Shown here piece by piece: positions 1 to 9,163 of a stretch of 64,000 nucleotides of DNA (position 1 is its first letter; each line of letters begins with the position of its first letter). Source of the DNA: Candidatus Poseidonia sp. (lineage in GTDB: Archaea > Thermoplasmatota > Poseidoniia > Poseidoniales > Poseidoniaceae); contig JADHPT010000005.1 in assembly GCA_016778305.1 (NCBI GenBank), forward strand, positions 42,566-106,565, given 5' to 3'. The translations under genes were made by a program, and so were the position numbers. A model generated the notes under the pieces. The model made no database searches, was not told the origin of the DNA, and saw only the letters and a list, made by a program, of their open reading frames with translations.

Positions 1-566
1 GCAAAACCAGGTATGTCCTTCACCAAAATTGTTGTTTTCCCCATTGCGTTTCCGGCTTCTTGGGCGAGGGCGATCGTGGCGTTGCTTGTGCTATCATGGC
101 GAACCAACTCAAGCAATTTCATGATCGGGACTGGATTGAAGAAATGCATACCAATCACACGCTCTGGTCGTGATGTAGCAGCCGCTATGTCTGCAATAGA
201 AAGCGAGGACGTATTTGTCCCCAGCACACAATGGCTCGGAGCGAGCGTGTCCAGTTGGGAGAAAATTGAGTGCTTAAGGTCGGGAATTTCAGGAACTGCT
301 TCGATCACAAGGTCAGCATCACTTACTGCCTTTTCTAGGTCGCTTACGGCCTCTAAGTTTGAACTCCATTGGGCTTTTTCTTCAGCAGTTGTCTTTCCTC
401 GGGCGATGCCTTTGTCCCAAAACGCATCAATGCGTTGCATGCCACGCTCCAATCCTTCAGGAAATGCATCGTAGAGCCGTGTCGTCCAACCTGCCTGTGC
501 GCAGACCTGAGCGATTCCTGCCCCCATTGTACCAGCGCCAATAACTGCAACGCGTTCAATCGCCAT
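1..566 (-). CDS. 3-hydroxyacyl-CoA dehydrogenase, N-terminal part (truncated by window edge)
   Basis: Reverse-strand translation from ATG at 566 reads MAIERVAVIGAGTMGAGIAQVCAQAGW... (Rossmann GAGTMGxGIA motif) and ...IGMHFFNPVPIMKLLELV..., typical of this family; open to window start. Confidence 0.9.
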   Translation of the reverse strand, partial: MAIERVAVIGAGTMGAGIAQVCAQAGWTTRLYDAFPEGLERGMQRIDAFWDKGIARGKTTAEEKAQWSSNLEAVSDLEKAVSDADLVIEAVPEIPDLKHSIFSQLDTLAPSHCVLGTNTSSLSIADIAAATSRPERVIGMHFFNPVPIMKLLELVRHDSTSNATIALAQEAGNAMGKTTILVKDIPGF

Positions 567-588
567 GCTTCTGCGAGGTTCTCCACCT

Positions 589-1512
589 TCATGATGCTTG
601 CTCGCCAGTGGTGTTGTTTCGTTGAGCTAACATTACGCCTCCGACGATCAGAGCAAACGCCAGCAGGAGAGAAGGCCCGAGTTTCTCATCGAGGAGGAGC
701 CAACCGCTCAAGATGCCGAAGGGTGGGACGAGGTAGACATAGAAGGCTGACTTTCCCGCTCCGATGGTATGGATGCCATCTGCAAACCAAACATAGGCGA
801 GAACGGTTGAAAATACCGCGAGGAAAAGAATACCCAACCATGCCTCTTGGTTTGGGGCATCAAATCCAAGGTTGTACGTTTCATACCCGGCCCACGGGGT
901 GAGGATCATGAAGCCTACGACCGAAGACCACACGGTCAGATGAAGAGGACCGAGTGGTGTGCGGGCATCATCTGGAATATTGGTCATAACCTTCTTCATG
1001 AGGATGGAAGAACTTGCCCAAGCAAGTGCTGACCCAGCGATGAAGGCATTTCCAATCCATCGGTCGATGGACGGGATATCGGTGTTGGGCGATGCAACAA
1101 AGAGAATCGCTACCCCTGCCAAAGCCATCAGCAGCCCGCCAAATAAGCGTCGTGTCATTGCTTCGTTGAGGAAAAAGACGGCTAGAATGGCAGTAAAAAG
1201 TGGATTAAAGGTGATCATCAGCGATGCATCTCCAGCAGCGGTGTACCCCATTCCGTACATGAAAAGGACCTGATAGAGGAAGGTTGAAAAAAATCCAATC
1301 CAGGCAATTTGACGCCACTGCATACGGGACGGCAGCACCCATTGTTTGGACCATTTGAGGTAGGCTAGAAAGAGAACGATGACGATGACATAACGAATCC
1401 ATGCAGCAGTGATGGGTGGTACATCAGCAGCTACAACACGTCCCGCAGGCCAGCCTAATCCCCAGATTGCAGCTACCAAAACGAGTTTGAAGTGAAGACT
1501 TGCATGCTTCAT
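589..1512 (-). CDS. EamA/DMT-family transporter
   Basis: 307 aa with about 10 hydrophobic segments and the EamA repeat (AAIWGLGWPAGRVVA..., ...WASSSILMKKV...). ATGA overlap with upstream gene at 1509-1512. Confidence 0.85.
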   Translation of the reverse strand: MKHASLHFKLVLVAAIWGLGWPAGRVVAADVPPITAAWIRYVIVIVLFLAYLKWSKQWVLPSRMQWRQIAWIGFFSTFLYQVLFMYGMGYTAAGDASLMITFNPLFTAILAVFFLNEAMTRRLFGGLLMALAGVAILFVASPNTDIPSIDRWIGNAFIAGSALAWASSSILMKKVMTNIPDDARTPLGPLHLTVWSSVVGFMILTPWAGYETYNLGFDAPNQEAWLGILFLAVFSTVLAYVWFADGIHTIGAGKSAFYVYLVPPFGILSGWLLLDEKLGPSLLLAFALIVGGVMLAQRNNTTGEQAS

Positions 1513-2048
1513 CCAAATCGCTCCAAGCCCAACTGCAACATCCTCGATCGGGGAAGCCCGATTTCGGGAAGTCCAGCAGCAGGGGCATGGAGTTTGAGGC
1601 CTTCAATTCTGCTCACATAGAGGCCGTAGCTAGCGATATCCTTGGGCTTGTAGGGCGTTTCCAGCCCCATGCGGTCCAGCGTTTCACAGGCTTTTTGCGA
1701 GTATATTGGGAAGAGGTTGGTCGAAAAGTGCATCCACTCGGATATACGCTGAGCGTCTACATCATCCAGTGTCATCAAATGTTCAAGCAAAGCTACATCG
1801 GGATAATTCGTGGTTCGAAGTACCATTTCTACTTCGTTCACAACATCTTCCGGCCATGCGAAGGGCGCCCGGTCGGACCAGACGTCAGCAATTCGCACGT
1901 GGTCTATGGAATGCTTGGTTTCAATGGCGTAGAGCGATTCGATGTAGGCTTCGTCTTCATAGGCGTCGTTTACCAACCGGGGAAGGGCCTCATAGAAGCG
2001 TTCGCACATCGCGGCGTCCACGCCGTAGAGAGCAACTGGGATCATCAC
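1509..2048 (-). CDS. conserved hypothetical protein, 179 aa
   Basis: Intact ORF between the oxygenase-like gene and the transporter, same strand, 4-nt overlap with the downstream gene. Confidence 0.7.
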   Translation of the reverse strand: MMIPVALYGVDAAMCERFYEALPRLVNDAYEDEAYIESLYAIETKHSIDHVRIADVWSDRAPFAWPEDVVNEVEMVLRTTNYPDVALLEHLMTLDDVDAQRISEWMHFSTNLFPIYSQKACETLDRMGLETPYKPKDIASYGLYVSRIEGLKLHAPAAGLPEIGLPRSRMLQLGLERFG

Positions 2049-2067
2049 AAATCAACCCGAATGAACA

Positions 2068-3228
2068 TCAGGCGCTTGCACCGATGCCAGAGGCAAGTTG
2101 GCGAGCAGTCAATGGCTTTTCAGCCACCCATTGTTGTTCGAACATTGCCTTGAGGTCCTCTTCGTCTTGAGCGGTTGGGAAGTGGTTGTGCATGTAGGTC
2201 TCCCACGCTGCATCATCACCCTCGAAAGCCACGCCTTCAACGGTCATGCGTTGACGCTTGAAGTGCCCAATTTCACGGTGGAAATTCTCGTGTGGAACGT
2301 AGAGCTTCGTGCTGCCTTCTGGAAGGTAGCCGTTGAGTTTCTCAACCTCGCGAACGATTTCGTCGTGGTAGTGCTGTCGAGCTTCTTCGTTGAGTGTTTC
2401 TTTGGAAACTTCGAGATCTGCTTCGAGTTTCTTTCGCTCATCCCAGCGTCCTTTGATTCCCCAAACATAGGCCCAGTGGGCAGATGAGGATTCATCGACA
2501 CCGAAGAGGTCGTGTGCAGTGGAGACCCACTTGTTGATGTAGCGTTGCAGCATGTCAAGAGGGATGACGCCAGCCTTGATGATACGGCGCAATCCGTTGG
2601 AACCAGTACCAAGGTGGAAGGATTCCTCCTTGAGCATGGGGCCCATACTGGCAGCGAGTGGCTTGAAGGCTGATGTTGAGAGCATACCGAGTTGGAATTT
2701 TCCATCACGGTCCACAAACATGGTGTAGCAGAAGAAGTCCAGCCAGTGTGGCATGGGTCGGTTGAAGGCTCCCAGGAGGCGATCTCCGTCCTGTGCGTTA
2801 CGCTCGAGAAGTTTTTGTGCCTCTCGTCGTCCTTGTTGGCCGAAATAGGTCATGAGGAGATAGGCCATTTGCCATCCGTGGCGTTGTTCTTCAGCCATGA
2901 TTCGTGCTGCAGCATAGCGGTCGTAATCGGTTGGAGCGGTCGCCAGTAGGTGTCGTTGTTGCTCAACTGAAGCGAATTCAGTATCACCTTGAACGGTAAT
3001 CATACTAACGAGGGCGTCTCTCATGCTTTGATGCGGGACTTGGAGAGAGCGTTCCCATTTGGCACGTCCCGTGTAATCACCGTACTCGATGAGGTCACCA
3101 GCACGTTCCCAGTCGAATTGAATGGAGAGGTCGAAATCTCCCATCCACTCACGCTTGTAGCCGACATTGTCTTGCCAGGCTTTGAAGTTCTCAATCCAGT
3201 CGTCCCAGGTCTTCGGTAGGTTGTCCAT
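2068..3228 (-). CDS. Phenylacetate/benzoyl-CoA epoxidase-like diiron oxygenase (PaaA/BoxB superfamily)
   Basis: 386 aa. Ferritin-like diiron motifs ...RIMAEEQRHGWQM... and ...MLKEESFHLGTGSNGL...; BoxB-like segment ...YTGRAKWERSLQVPHQSMRDALVSMITVQGDTEFASVEQQRHLL. Confidence 0.8.
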   Translation of the reverse strand: MDNLPKTWDDWIENFKAWQDNVGYKREWMGDFDLSIQFDWERAGDLIEYGDYTGRAKWERSLQVPHQSMRDALVSMITVQGDTEFASVEQQRHLLATAPTDYDRYAAARIMAEEQRHGWQMAYLLMTYFGQQGRREAQKLLERNAQDGDRLLGAFNRPMPHWLDFFCYTMFVDRDGKFQLGMLSTSAFKPLAASMGPMLKEESFHLGTGSNGLRRIIKAGVIPLDMLQRYINKWVSTAHDLFGVDESSSAHWAYVWGIKGRWDERKKLEADLEVSKETLNEEARQHYHDEIVREVEKLNGYLPEGSTKLYVPHENFHREIGHFKRQRMTVEGVAFEGDDAAWETYMHNHFPTAQDEEDLKAMFEQQWVAEKPLTARQLASGIGASA

Positions 3229-3252
3229 GTTAGGGTGTAGTCGGCGACCTGC

Positions 3253-3288
3253 TTATACCCTTTACGAACATGTTCGCCTGAACATGTT
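3253..3288 (-). promoter_or_regulatory. Putative promoter with tandem palindromic operator upstream of the diiron oxygenase gene
   Basis: GAACATGTTC (3266-3275) and GAACATGTT (3280-3288), 14-nt periodicity, just upstream of a minus-strand TATA-like GGGTATAAGC (3251-3260) about 28 nt from the ATG at 3228. Confidence 0.5.
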
Positions 3289-3910
3289 AGGGGCTTTGCC
3301 GACGAATCTCGTCGGTGAAGGCATGAAACACCGCTGACTCAATGCGTTGGAGTTGATTTGAAAGGGTCGACTTCGCAATGTTAAGCAAGCCCGCCAACTC
3401 CGTCAGATTGATGCGACGGGGGACGTCCCAGTATCCTTCGCGCGATGCCGCTTCAAAGACCTCACGTTGGCGTGGCGTCAAAAGTCGTGGACCCGTGCTC
3501 CTCGTCGATAGCAGTCGGTGCGGGATCTCATCGGAACGGAATCGATTGATCAGGTCTCGCATCTGTTCACGATGCCCTTCGACCGTCCACTCAACCCATC
3601 CGTCCCGTACCTCGAAGGGCGTTCGTGGAACGACGCCCAAGTCGATCAACGGGCGAAGAAAACCACCTCCACCCGCAGAGATGTCGACGTTGAAATAACC
3701 GTCTTCGAGGGGGGTCAATCTGTCAATTCCTTCATGCTGTGTGATGGTTTCGTCAAGTGGCACGTTTGCCCAACAACGAGCAGTCCCTCGCCCTTTCCCT
3801 AGGGGCATGTGTTGTTCAATTCGTAAGGTTGCCTTCGGATGAATTCGAGTCACATCACCGGCCCAATGCCCTTCTGGTAAGCGGACATCAATGCGCAGTT
3901 GTTGTGCCAT
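3287..3910 (-). CDS. HTH_10 (bacterio-opsin activator/Bat-type) transcriptional regulator
   Basis: C-terminal LTPRQREVFEAASREGYWDVPRRINLTELAGLLNIAKSTLSNQLQRIESAVFHAF matches the archaeal HTH_10 pattern. Confidence 0.85.
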   Translation of the reverse strand: MAQQLRIDVRLPEGHWAGDVTRIHPKATLRIEQHMPLGKGRGTARCWANVPLDETITQHEGIDRLTPLEDGYFNVDISAGGGGFLRPLIDLGVVPRTPFEVRDGWVEWTVEGHREQMRDLINRFRSDEIPHRLLSTRSTGPRLLTPRQREVFEAASREGYWDVPRRINLTELAGLLNIAKSTLSNQLQRIESAVFHAFTDEIRRQSP

Positions 3911-3922
3911 GCTTCTGTCCCT

Positions 3923-4912
3923 CTATGCCAGCGTCCGGGGGCGAACTTCTTGGTTTTGGACCACGGTTTTTCGGCTGACGTCGATCAATTCATTGAACGT
4001 GGTCGTCGTGCTTTCGCCAAGTATGGCTCCGGGGAGATAGCCATCACAAACACCAGAGGCAGCGAATACAGCATCTTCACTCTGACAGAGGTCATGTGCT
4101 TTCCACAATCGTGTTAGGTCATCGTTGACCATCGTTTCTGCTCGTGCCTCTTCTTCATCTGAGCGGAAGACAAGACGGCCTTCAAACAGTCCACCTAGGC
4201 CACGAATCGCAGTAGCTGAAATAACGCCCTCAGGTGCAGCACCGATTCCCATGAGCATGTCATAGGGCCCCTCGCTCTTGGCTGCCCAAATAGCGCCTGA
4301 GACATCGCCGTCTCCAAGAAGGTCGAGTTGAGCACCCGTTGCACGGATTTCTTTGAACAGGTCGTGATGGCGCTCTCGGTCCAACGCGATGATGCGAACA
4401 TCTTCTGCTTTGCAATCGAGAACATGCATCGCTTGTTCAATGTTGTAAGTGGCTCCACCGTCGAGAGCGACATGGTCTGCCAACAGCGGTCCGGTTGCTA
4501 ATTTGTCCATGTAGCAATCGGGTGCGTGCAGCAAGGCCCCTCGTGGAGCTGCAGCGAGTACTGCGATGGAGTTTGGAGTATTGTCTGCACAATTATTGGT
4601 GCATTCCAAGGGGTCGACGGCGATGTCAATCATCGGGGCTCCTTCCTGTCCGATCATCGAACCCAATTGCTCGCCGATGTAGAGCATGGGTGCTTCGTCA
4701 CGTTCTCCCTCGCCGATGGCGACACGTCCGTCAAAAGGAACGGCGTCAAAGGTACGACGCATGGCTTCAACCGCAGCATCATCAGCTGCATTTTTGTCAC
4801 CCTTGCCGCGCCATGCAGCGCTTGCAATAGCGGCTTGGTCAACCGCTTCGAGGAAATGGTGCGATAGGTCCGTGGTCATGCCCATGTGCGCAGGGACTCG
4901 CGGCAATGCCAT
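3923..4912 (-). CDS. glpX: Class II fructose-1,6-bisphosphatase (GlpX)
   Basis: 329 aa; ...AAWRGKGDKNAADDAAVEAMR..., ...GRVAIGEGERDEAPMLYIGE..., ...IDIAVDPLECTNNCADNTPNSIAVLAAAPRG.... Confidence 0.9.
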   Translation of the reverse strand: MALPRVPAHMGMTTDLSHHFLEAVDQAAIASAAWRGKGDKNAADDAAVEAMRRTFDAVPFDGRVAIGEGERDEAPMLYIGEQLGSMIGQEGAPMIDIAVDPLECTNNCADNTPNSIAVLAAAPRGALLHAPDCYMDKLATGPLLADHVALDGGATYNIEQAMHVLDCKAEDVRIIALDRERHHDLFKEIRATGAQLDLLGDGDVSGAIWAAKSEGPYDMLMGIGAAPEGVISATAIRGLGGLFEGRLVFRSDEEEARAETMVNDDLTRLWKAHDLCQSEDAVFAASGVCDGYLPGAILGESTTTTFNELIDVSRKTVVQNQEVRPRTLA

Positions 4913-4915
4913 GAA

Positions 4916-5377
4916 TCAAGCGGTTGATGAGCCTTTGAATTTCTCAACCACACAGAGATCTGTGAGCATGGCAGTGGGGTATTGTCCATCGTGATCTTTT
5001 TCCGATGATTTCACCATGTCAAAGGCACACAAGAGGCCTGCTGCAACACCAGTAAGGGCCTCCATCTCAATGCCCGTTTTGTAGTGGGCAGACACCTCAA
5101 CTTGACACCAAAGATCGTTGCCCTCCCACGTCCATTCGACCTTCGTTCCTTCCAGGGGAATCGGATGGCAATGTGGGATAATACGCGGTGTATCTTTGAC
5201 GGCCTGAATGGCTGCTATGGTCGAGGCTTCCATGACATTCCCTTTCTTGATGTCTCCGTCAACAATGGCTTGTTTGGTAGAGGCCTGAAGGCACAGTCTT
5301 CCCTTCGCCATCGCCCTTCGTTCGACGATTGGTTTCCCTCCGATTTCAACGATTCCTTCGATGCTTGTTTTGTTCAT
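4916..5377 (-). CDS. moaC: Cyclic pyranopterin monophosphate synthase MoaC
   Basis: MNKTSIEGIVEIGGKPIVERRA...ASTIAAIQAVKDTPRIIPHCHPIPLEGTKV...GIEMEALTGVAAGLLCAFDMVK; internal Met start chosen to give ATGA coupling with moaE. Confidence 0.9.
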   Translation of the reverse strand: MNKTSIEGIVEIGGKPIVERRAMAKGRLCLQASTKQAIVDGDIKKGNVMEASTIAAIQAVKDTPRIIPHCHPIPLEGTKVEWTWEGNDLWCQVEVSAHYKTGIEMEALTGVAAGLLCAFDMVKSSEKDHDGQYPTAMLTDLCVVEKFKGSSTA

Positions 5378-5799
5378 CCTAATCCCTCTTTCCATGTCGT
5401 TCCTAACGGTGTGACTTCTTTCTTCCAAATGGGCGCCTGGCGTTTCAGTTCATCGATGAGCCACGAACAGGCTTCAAAGGCTTCCTTGCGATGTGGACTA
5501 GCAACATGAATGGCTACGATGGGTTCTCCCGGTCCAACCGCACCCGTGCGGTGTGCCATTGCTACTCCGTGAAGACCGTAGGTCGATACCGCATCGGTTG
5601 CGAGGTCGAGCAGGACTGGGCGTAGTTGGTCATGCCACGCATCAAATTCCAGACGAAGAATTTCTGTTCCCTGATCAATTCCGCGAGTCAATCCAACAAA
5701 ACTGACCACAGCTCCGCAACCTTCGGTGTTGAGTTGCTGAAGCAAGGCCTCTGGGTCGAGCACGGTTCGTGCTTCTTCAACCACGATATGCTCGGCCAT
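5374..5799 (-). CDS. moaE: Molybdopterin synthase catalytic subunit MoaE
   Basis: GAVVSFVGLTRG...LEFDAWHDQ...HRTGAVGPGEPIVAIHVASPHRKEAFEACSWLIDELKRQAPIWKKE. Confidence 0.9.
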   Translation of the reverse strand: MAEHIVVEEARTVLDPEALLQQLNTEGCGAVVSFVGLTRGIDQGTEILRLEFDAWHDQLRPVLLDLATDAVSTYGLHGVAMAHRTGAVGPGEPIVAIHVASPHRKEAFEACSWLIDELKRQAPIWKKEVTPLGTTWKEGLG

Positions 5800-5850
5800 G
5801 GTCCTACGACGAGAACACATCATTCAAACCTCACGCCTCCATGGCATACC

Positions 5851-7134
5851 ATGGCCGAGGCTGCAAGCCACCACCCTCCCGTCCACATCATGGGCGCTGG
5901 CTTGTCAGGGTTGGCCGCAGCAACCTTGCTCGCGAGAGCCGGCCGTGAGGTCCACGTCCATGACATACGACAGGATTCAGGTGCTCGCTTTGACGGAGAT
6001 TTCCAAGCCTTGGAAAACTGGAGCATGGATGAAGATTTTTTTGAACAACTCAATGAATGGGGCCTCGCCCCCTCGAGTTTCAAAGCCACGACCTTCGACA
6101 CCGTAGACCTCATTCACCCTGACGATGTCATCACGCAAGCAAGGACATCGGGTGTGGCATACAGGATCGTCGAGCGTGGTACTTCGGATCACGCCATCGA
6201 CCAAGGCTTCAAGCGACAGGCGATCGAAGCCGGGGCGACCATCCACTACGGCTCTCGAGTCAAAGAGGAAGACTGCACCATCATCGCGTGCGGCCCGAAG
6301 GGGACCTCTGCAGTAGCCTACGGAGAGATGTTCAAAACAGACCATCCCAACCATATTGCGTTTCAATTGAACGATAAATTGGCACCAGGTTCCTATTCGT
6401 ACCTCATCATCATCGATGGAGTTGGCCTGATATGCACCTGCTTATGGCGCAAGCAACGAAAAAGTGAGCGCTTTCTCAATGAGACCATTGCTTGGTATGA
6501 ACGACATTACCCAGACTTGAATCGTCAACCAATCAAACGCGTGGGGGGAAAGGGAGATTTTACGATCAACCAGCACTACAAACAAGACGGCCGGTATTAT
6601 GTTGGCGAATCCGGTGGATTACAGGATTTCATGTGGGGCTTTGGAATGCGTATGGCGGTTTGGTCAGGCGTACTTGCAGCCCGTGACATCTTAGGCGAAG
6701 GTGATTATGAGCGCGACGTACGCCGCTATTTGATGCCATATGTGCGTACCAGTGTAGCGAATCGCTGGTTGATGAACCGTGTAGGTGACCGCATGTTCAA
6801 ACGGATGTGCAAGGCGTGGATGAAGGATCAAAACAAGCGTGGAGATGGCCTGATTTGGATTGGTAAATTATTCCGTCCGACACTGTTGAAACGCCTTCTG
6901 TATCGCTTGGTGAGTCCGTTCATGCTGGTCAAAGACGACAAGGCGATGGGTCGTGGAGTACGCCGTCTTCCCTTCCGCCCAGCATTGAAGCGAGACCACT
7001 GGGAACCATCGGATGAAGCAAAGGCCATTGGAGAGCAGTGGAAACAAGTTCGTCGCCAAGGTGGCCATGTATCCTTTGCAAACGACAACGAACCTGAAGT
7101 CCAAGTGCAAGAAAAGGCAGCGATTTCTTCATAA
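5851..7134 (+). CDS. FAD-dependent oxidoreductase (geranylgeranyl-reductase-like)
   Basis: N-terminal HIMGAGLSGLAAATLLARAGREVHVHD dinucleotide-binding motif; later GESGGLQDFMWGFGMRMAVWSGVLAARDIL as in GGR-like flavoproteins. Confidence 0.75.
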   Translation: MAEAASHHPPVHIMGAGLSGLAAATLLARAGREVHVHDIRQDSGARFDGDFQALENWSMDEDFFEQLNEWGLAPSSFKATTFDTVDLIHPDDVITQARTSGVAYRIVERGTSDHAIDQGFKRQAIEAGATIHYGSRVKEEDCTIIACGPKGTSAVAYGEMFKTDHPNHIAFQLNDKLAPGSYSYLIIIDGVGLICTCLWRKQRKSERFLNETIAWYERHYPDLNRQPIKRVGGKGDFTINQHYKQDGRYYVGESGGLQDFMWGFGMRMAVWSGVLAARDILGEGDYERDVRRYLMPYVRTSVANRWLMNRVGDRMFKRMCKAWMKDQNKRGDGLIWIGKLFRPTLLKRLLYRLVSPFMLVKDDKAMGRGVRRLPFRPALKRDHWEPSDEAKAIGEQWKQVRRQGGHVSFANDNEPEVQVQEKAAISS

Positions 7135-8024
7135 TGCCTTCCCGTGTGGGTAGAGGTATGAGCGACCTTTATGGATTGAAACTCGAACCGATGCCGAACC
7201 GTCTTGTCAATTACGGAGTGACAGACAATGGCATCGCTGTGATTGAACTAACCTCTGACTCAGCAGGAGCTCCTATTGAAGGAACCAACGACCGTTCACC
7301 CAACACCTACACTCACGGTATGATGCGTGACATCGACGAAGCAATTGTCAAGGCACGTTTCGATGACAGCGTCACCTGCATCGTCCTCACTGGAAACGGC
7401 GCATCTTTCTTCTCAGCTGGTGCATCCATTCAGATGCTCAACAGCGTCACACCTGGCTTCAAGTACAATTTCTGCCTTCACGCCAACGAGACCCTCTCTC
7501 GCCTCGAACAAACTTCAAAGCTCGTCGTCTGTGCTATCAACGGACACGCAGTCGGCGGTGGCCTTGAAATCGCAATGGCTGCTGATATTCGCATCGCACG
7601 AAAGAACTCCGGAAAAGTCGGCCTACCTGAAATCAACCTCGGCGTTCTCGCCGGGACTGGCGGTACGGCACGACTCACACGCCTCATCGGGAAGGCCAAG
7701 GCACTCGAAATGATGGTCACTGGCGAATTGATGTCCTTTGAGGACGCTCATGCTTGCAATCTCATCAATCACATTTGGGAAGGCGAAGCTGATGATTTCC
7801 GTCGTGACATCCTTGACTGGTGCAGTCAATTCACTCTGCCAAACAAGGCTGTCAAAGCAGTTGGCAACATCAAGCGGTCATGCCAAACGGGACCAGAAAT
7901 TCCCTTCGAGTACCACCTTGCTCTCGAGCGAGAACTCCAAGCGGCTCTCTTCAACAGCAACGACGCCAAAGAAGGCATCGCCGCTTACGTTGAGAAGCGT
8001 GTAGCAAACTTTACTGGCGAGTGA
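7134..8024 (+). CDS. Enoyl-CoA hydratase/isomerase family protein
   Basis: Crotonase motifs ...VLTGNGASFFSAGASIQML..., ...INGHAVGGGLEIAMAADIRIA..., ...LPEINLGVLAGTGGTARLTRLIGKAKALEMM.... An internal start at 7158 is possible. Confidence 0.9.
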   Translation: MPSRVGRGMSDLYGLKLEPMPNRLVNYGVTDNGIAVIELTSDSAGAPIEGTNDRSPNTYTHGMMRDIDEAIVKARFDDSVTCIVLTGNGASFFSAGASIQMLNSVTPGFKYNFCLHANETLSRLEQTSKLVVCAINGHAVGGGLEIAMAADIRIARKNSGKVGLPEINLGVLAGTGGTARLTRLIGKAKALEMMVTGELMSFEDAHACNLINHIWEGEADDFRRDILDWCSQFTLPNKAVKAVGNIKRSCQTGPEIPFEYHLALERELQAALFNSNDAKEGIAAYVEKRVANFTGE

Positions 8025-8047
8025 ACACAATAATCGGGTTGAAAACG

Positions 8048-8974
8048 ATGTCTGAATTCCACGTACCGGGCGATGTGCCTGATGAATTGATTGAAACATA
8101 TCTGGACAACCTTCGTGCCGCAACAGCAGGAACTGGGTCGATGAACCTCTTCGCTTGCGATCAAAAAATTGAACATTTGAATGACGACTTCTACGACGGG
8201 GGAATGTCTGTTCCACTCAGTTCCAACGATCCTGAGCACTTGTTTGAGATCGGAGCGAAGACCCACGAAGCAGGAACACTCGGCGTGCTTGCAGGCCAAC
8301 TCGGTCTCGTCTCCATGTATGCAAGGGACCACCCTGAAATTCCTTATTTGGTCAAACTTAACTCCAAATCCCACATGGTCAAAACTGGACAACGAGATCC
8401 GGTCTCCCAGGCTCTTTGGGACATGGACGATGTGATGTCCCTGATTCACAACGGGATCAACGTCGTCGGTATCGGCTACACCGTTTACATCGGAAGCGAA
8501 TACGAGCATGAAATGCTCACTGAAGCGGCACAATTCATTCGGCAAGCTCACGAACAAGGCATGATCTCAGTCGTGTGGATGTATCCTCGTGGAAAAGCAG
8601 TTCCTGATGAGAAAGACCCGCAACTTATCGCTGGGGCAGCAGGCGTTGCAGCCTGTCTTGGTGCGGATTTCGCCAAAGTCAACTACCCCAAGGCATGGGA
8701 AGGTATGACACAGGCAGAGTCGTTCAAAGTCGCAGTAGAGGCTGCTGGCCGAACACGAATTATCTGCTCGGGAGGAGGAACTCTGCCTCCTCGAGAGTTC
8801 CTTCAACGCCTTCACGACCAAATCAACGTCTCTGGATGCAAAGGCGCTGCTACTGGACGTAACATTCATCAAAAAGAAACTCAGGAAGCAGTCCGTATGA
8901 CTGCAGCCTGCCACGCTATCATCTGTGACGGGGCATCTGTTGACGAAGCTATGTCCATCTTCGAAGGAAATTGA
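8048..8974 (+). CDS. Class I fructose-bisphosphate aldolase (archaeal/DhnA type)
   Basis: NLFACDQKIEHLNDD..., YLVKLNSKSHM..., GADFAKVNYP..., ICSGGGTLPPREFLQRLHDQINVSGCKGAATGRNIHQ. Confidence 0.8.
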   Translation: MSEFHVPGDVPDELIETYLDNLRAATAGTGSMNLFACDQKIEHLNDDFYDGGMSVPLSSNDPEHLFEIGAKTHEAGTLGVLAGQLGLVSMYARDHPEIPYLVKLNSKSHMVKTGQRDPVSQALWDMDDVMSLIHNGINVVGIGYTVYIGSEYEHEMLTEAAQFIRQAHEQGMISVVWMYPRGKAVPDEKDPQLIAGAAGVAACLGADFAKVNYPKAWEGMTQAESFKVAVEAAGRTRIICSGGGTLPPREFLQRLHDQINVSGCKGAATGRNIHQKETQEAVRMTAACHAIICDGASVDEAMSIFEGN

Positions 8975-8978
8975 ATCA

Positions 8979-9035
8979 ATACGTGCCTCGTTGATGAGGT
9001 TCAGGCACAAAGGTTGCTTTTGCCCTTTTTTCTAT
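8979..9035 (+). terminator. Putative terminator: hairpin plus T-rich tract
   Basis: GTGCCT...AGGCAC inverted repeat just after the aldolase stop, followed by TTGCTTTTGCCCTTTTTTCT. Confidence 0.4.
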
Positions 9036-9163
9036 TCGACCCTGCCGCGTAGATCCAAAAACGTCGGGGCTTCATTGAAAGGAATTTCTAACGACAGGCA
9101 TCCAACAATGATTGGTTCACAATTCGAGTAGCCTCGCATCGAGGCAGGGTCCCAGGTAAGGGC

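Noticed and set aside
13-474. ORF on + strand (153 aa)
   Set aside because: Antisense to the 3-hydroxyacyl-CoA dehydrogenase reading frame; Ser/Ala-rich shadow ORF with no recognisable domain.
1500-2153. 217-aa + strand ORF
   Set aside because: Opposite to the minus-strand 179-aa gene and oxygenase gene; no domain, consistent with a mirror frame.
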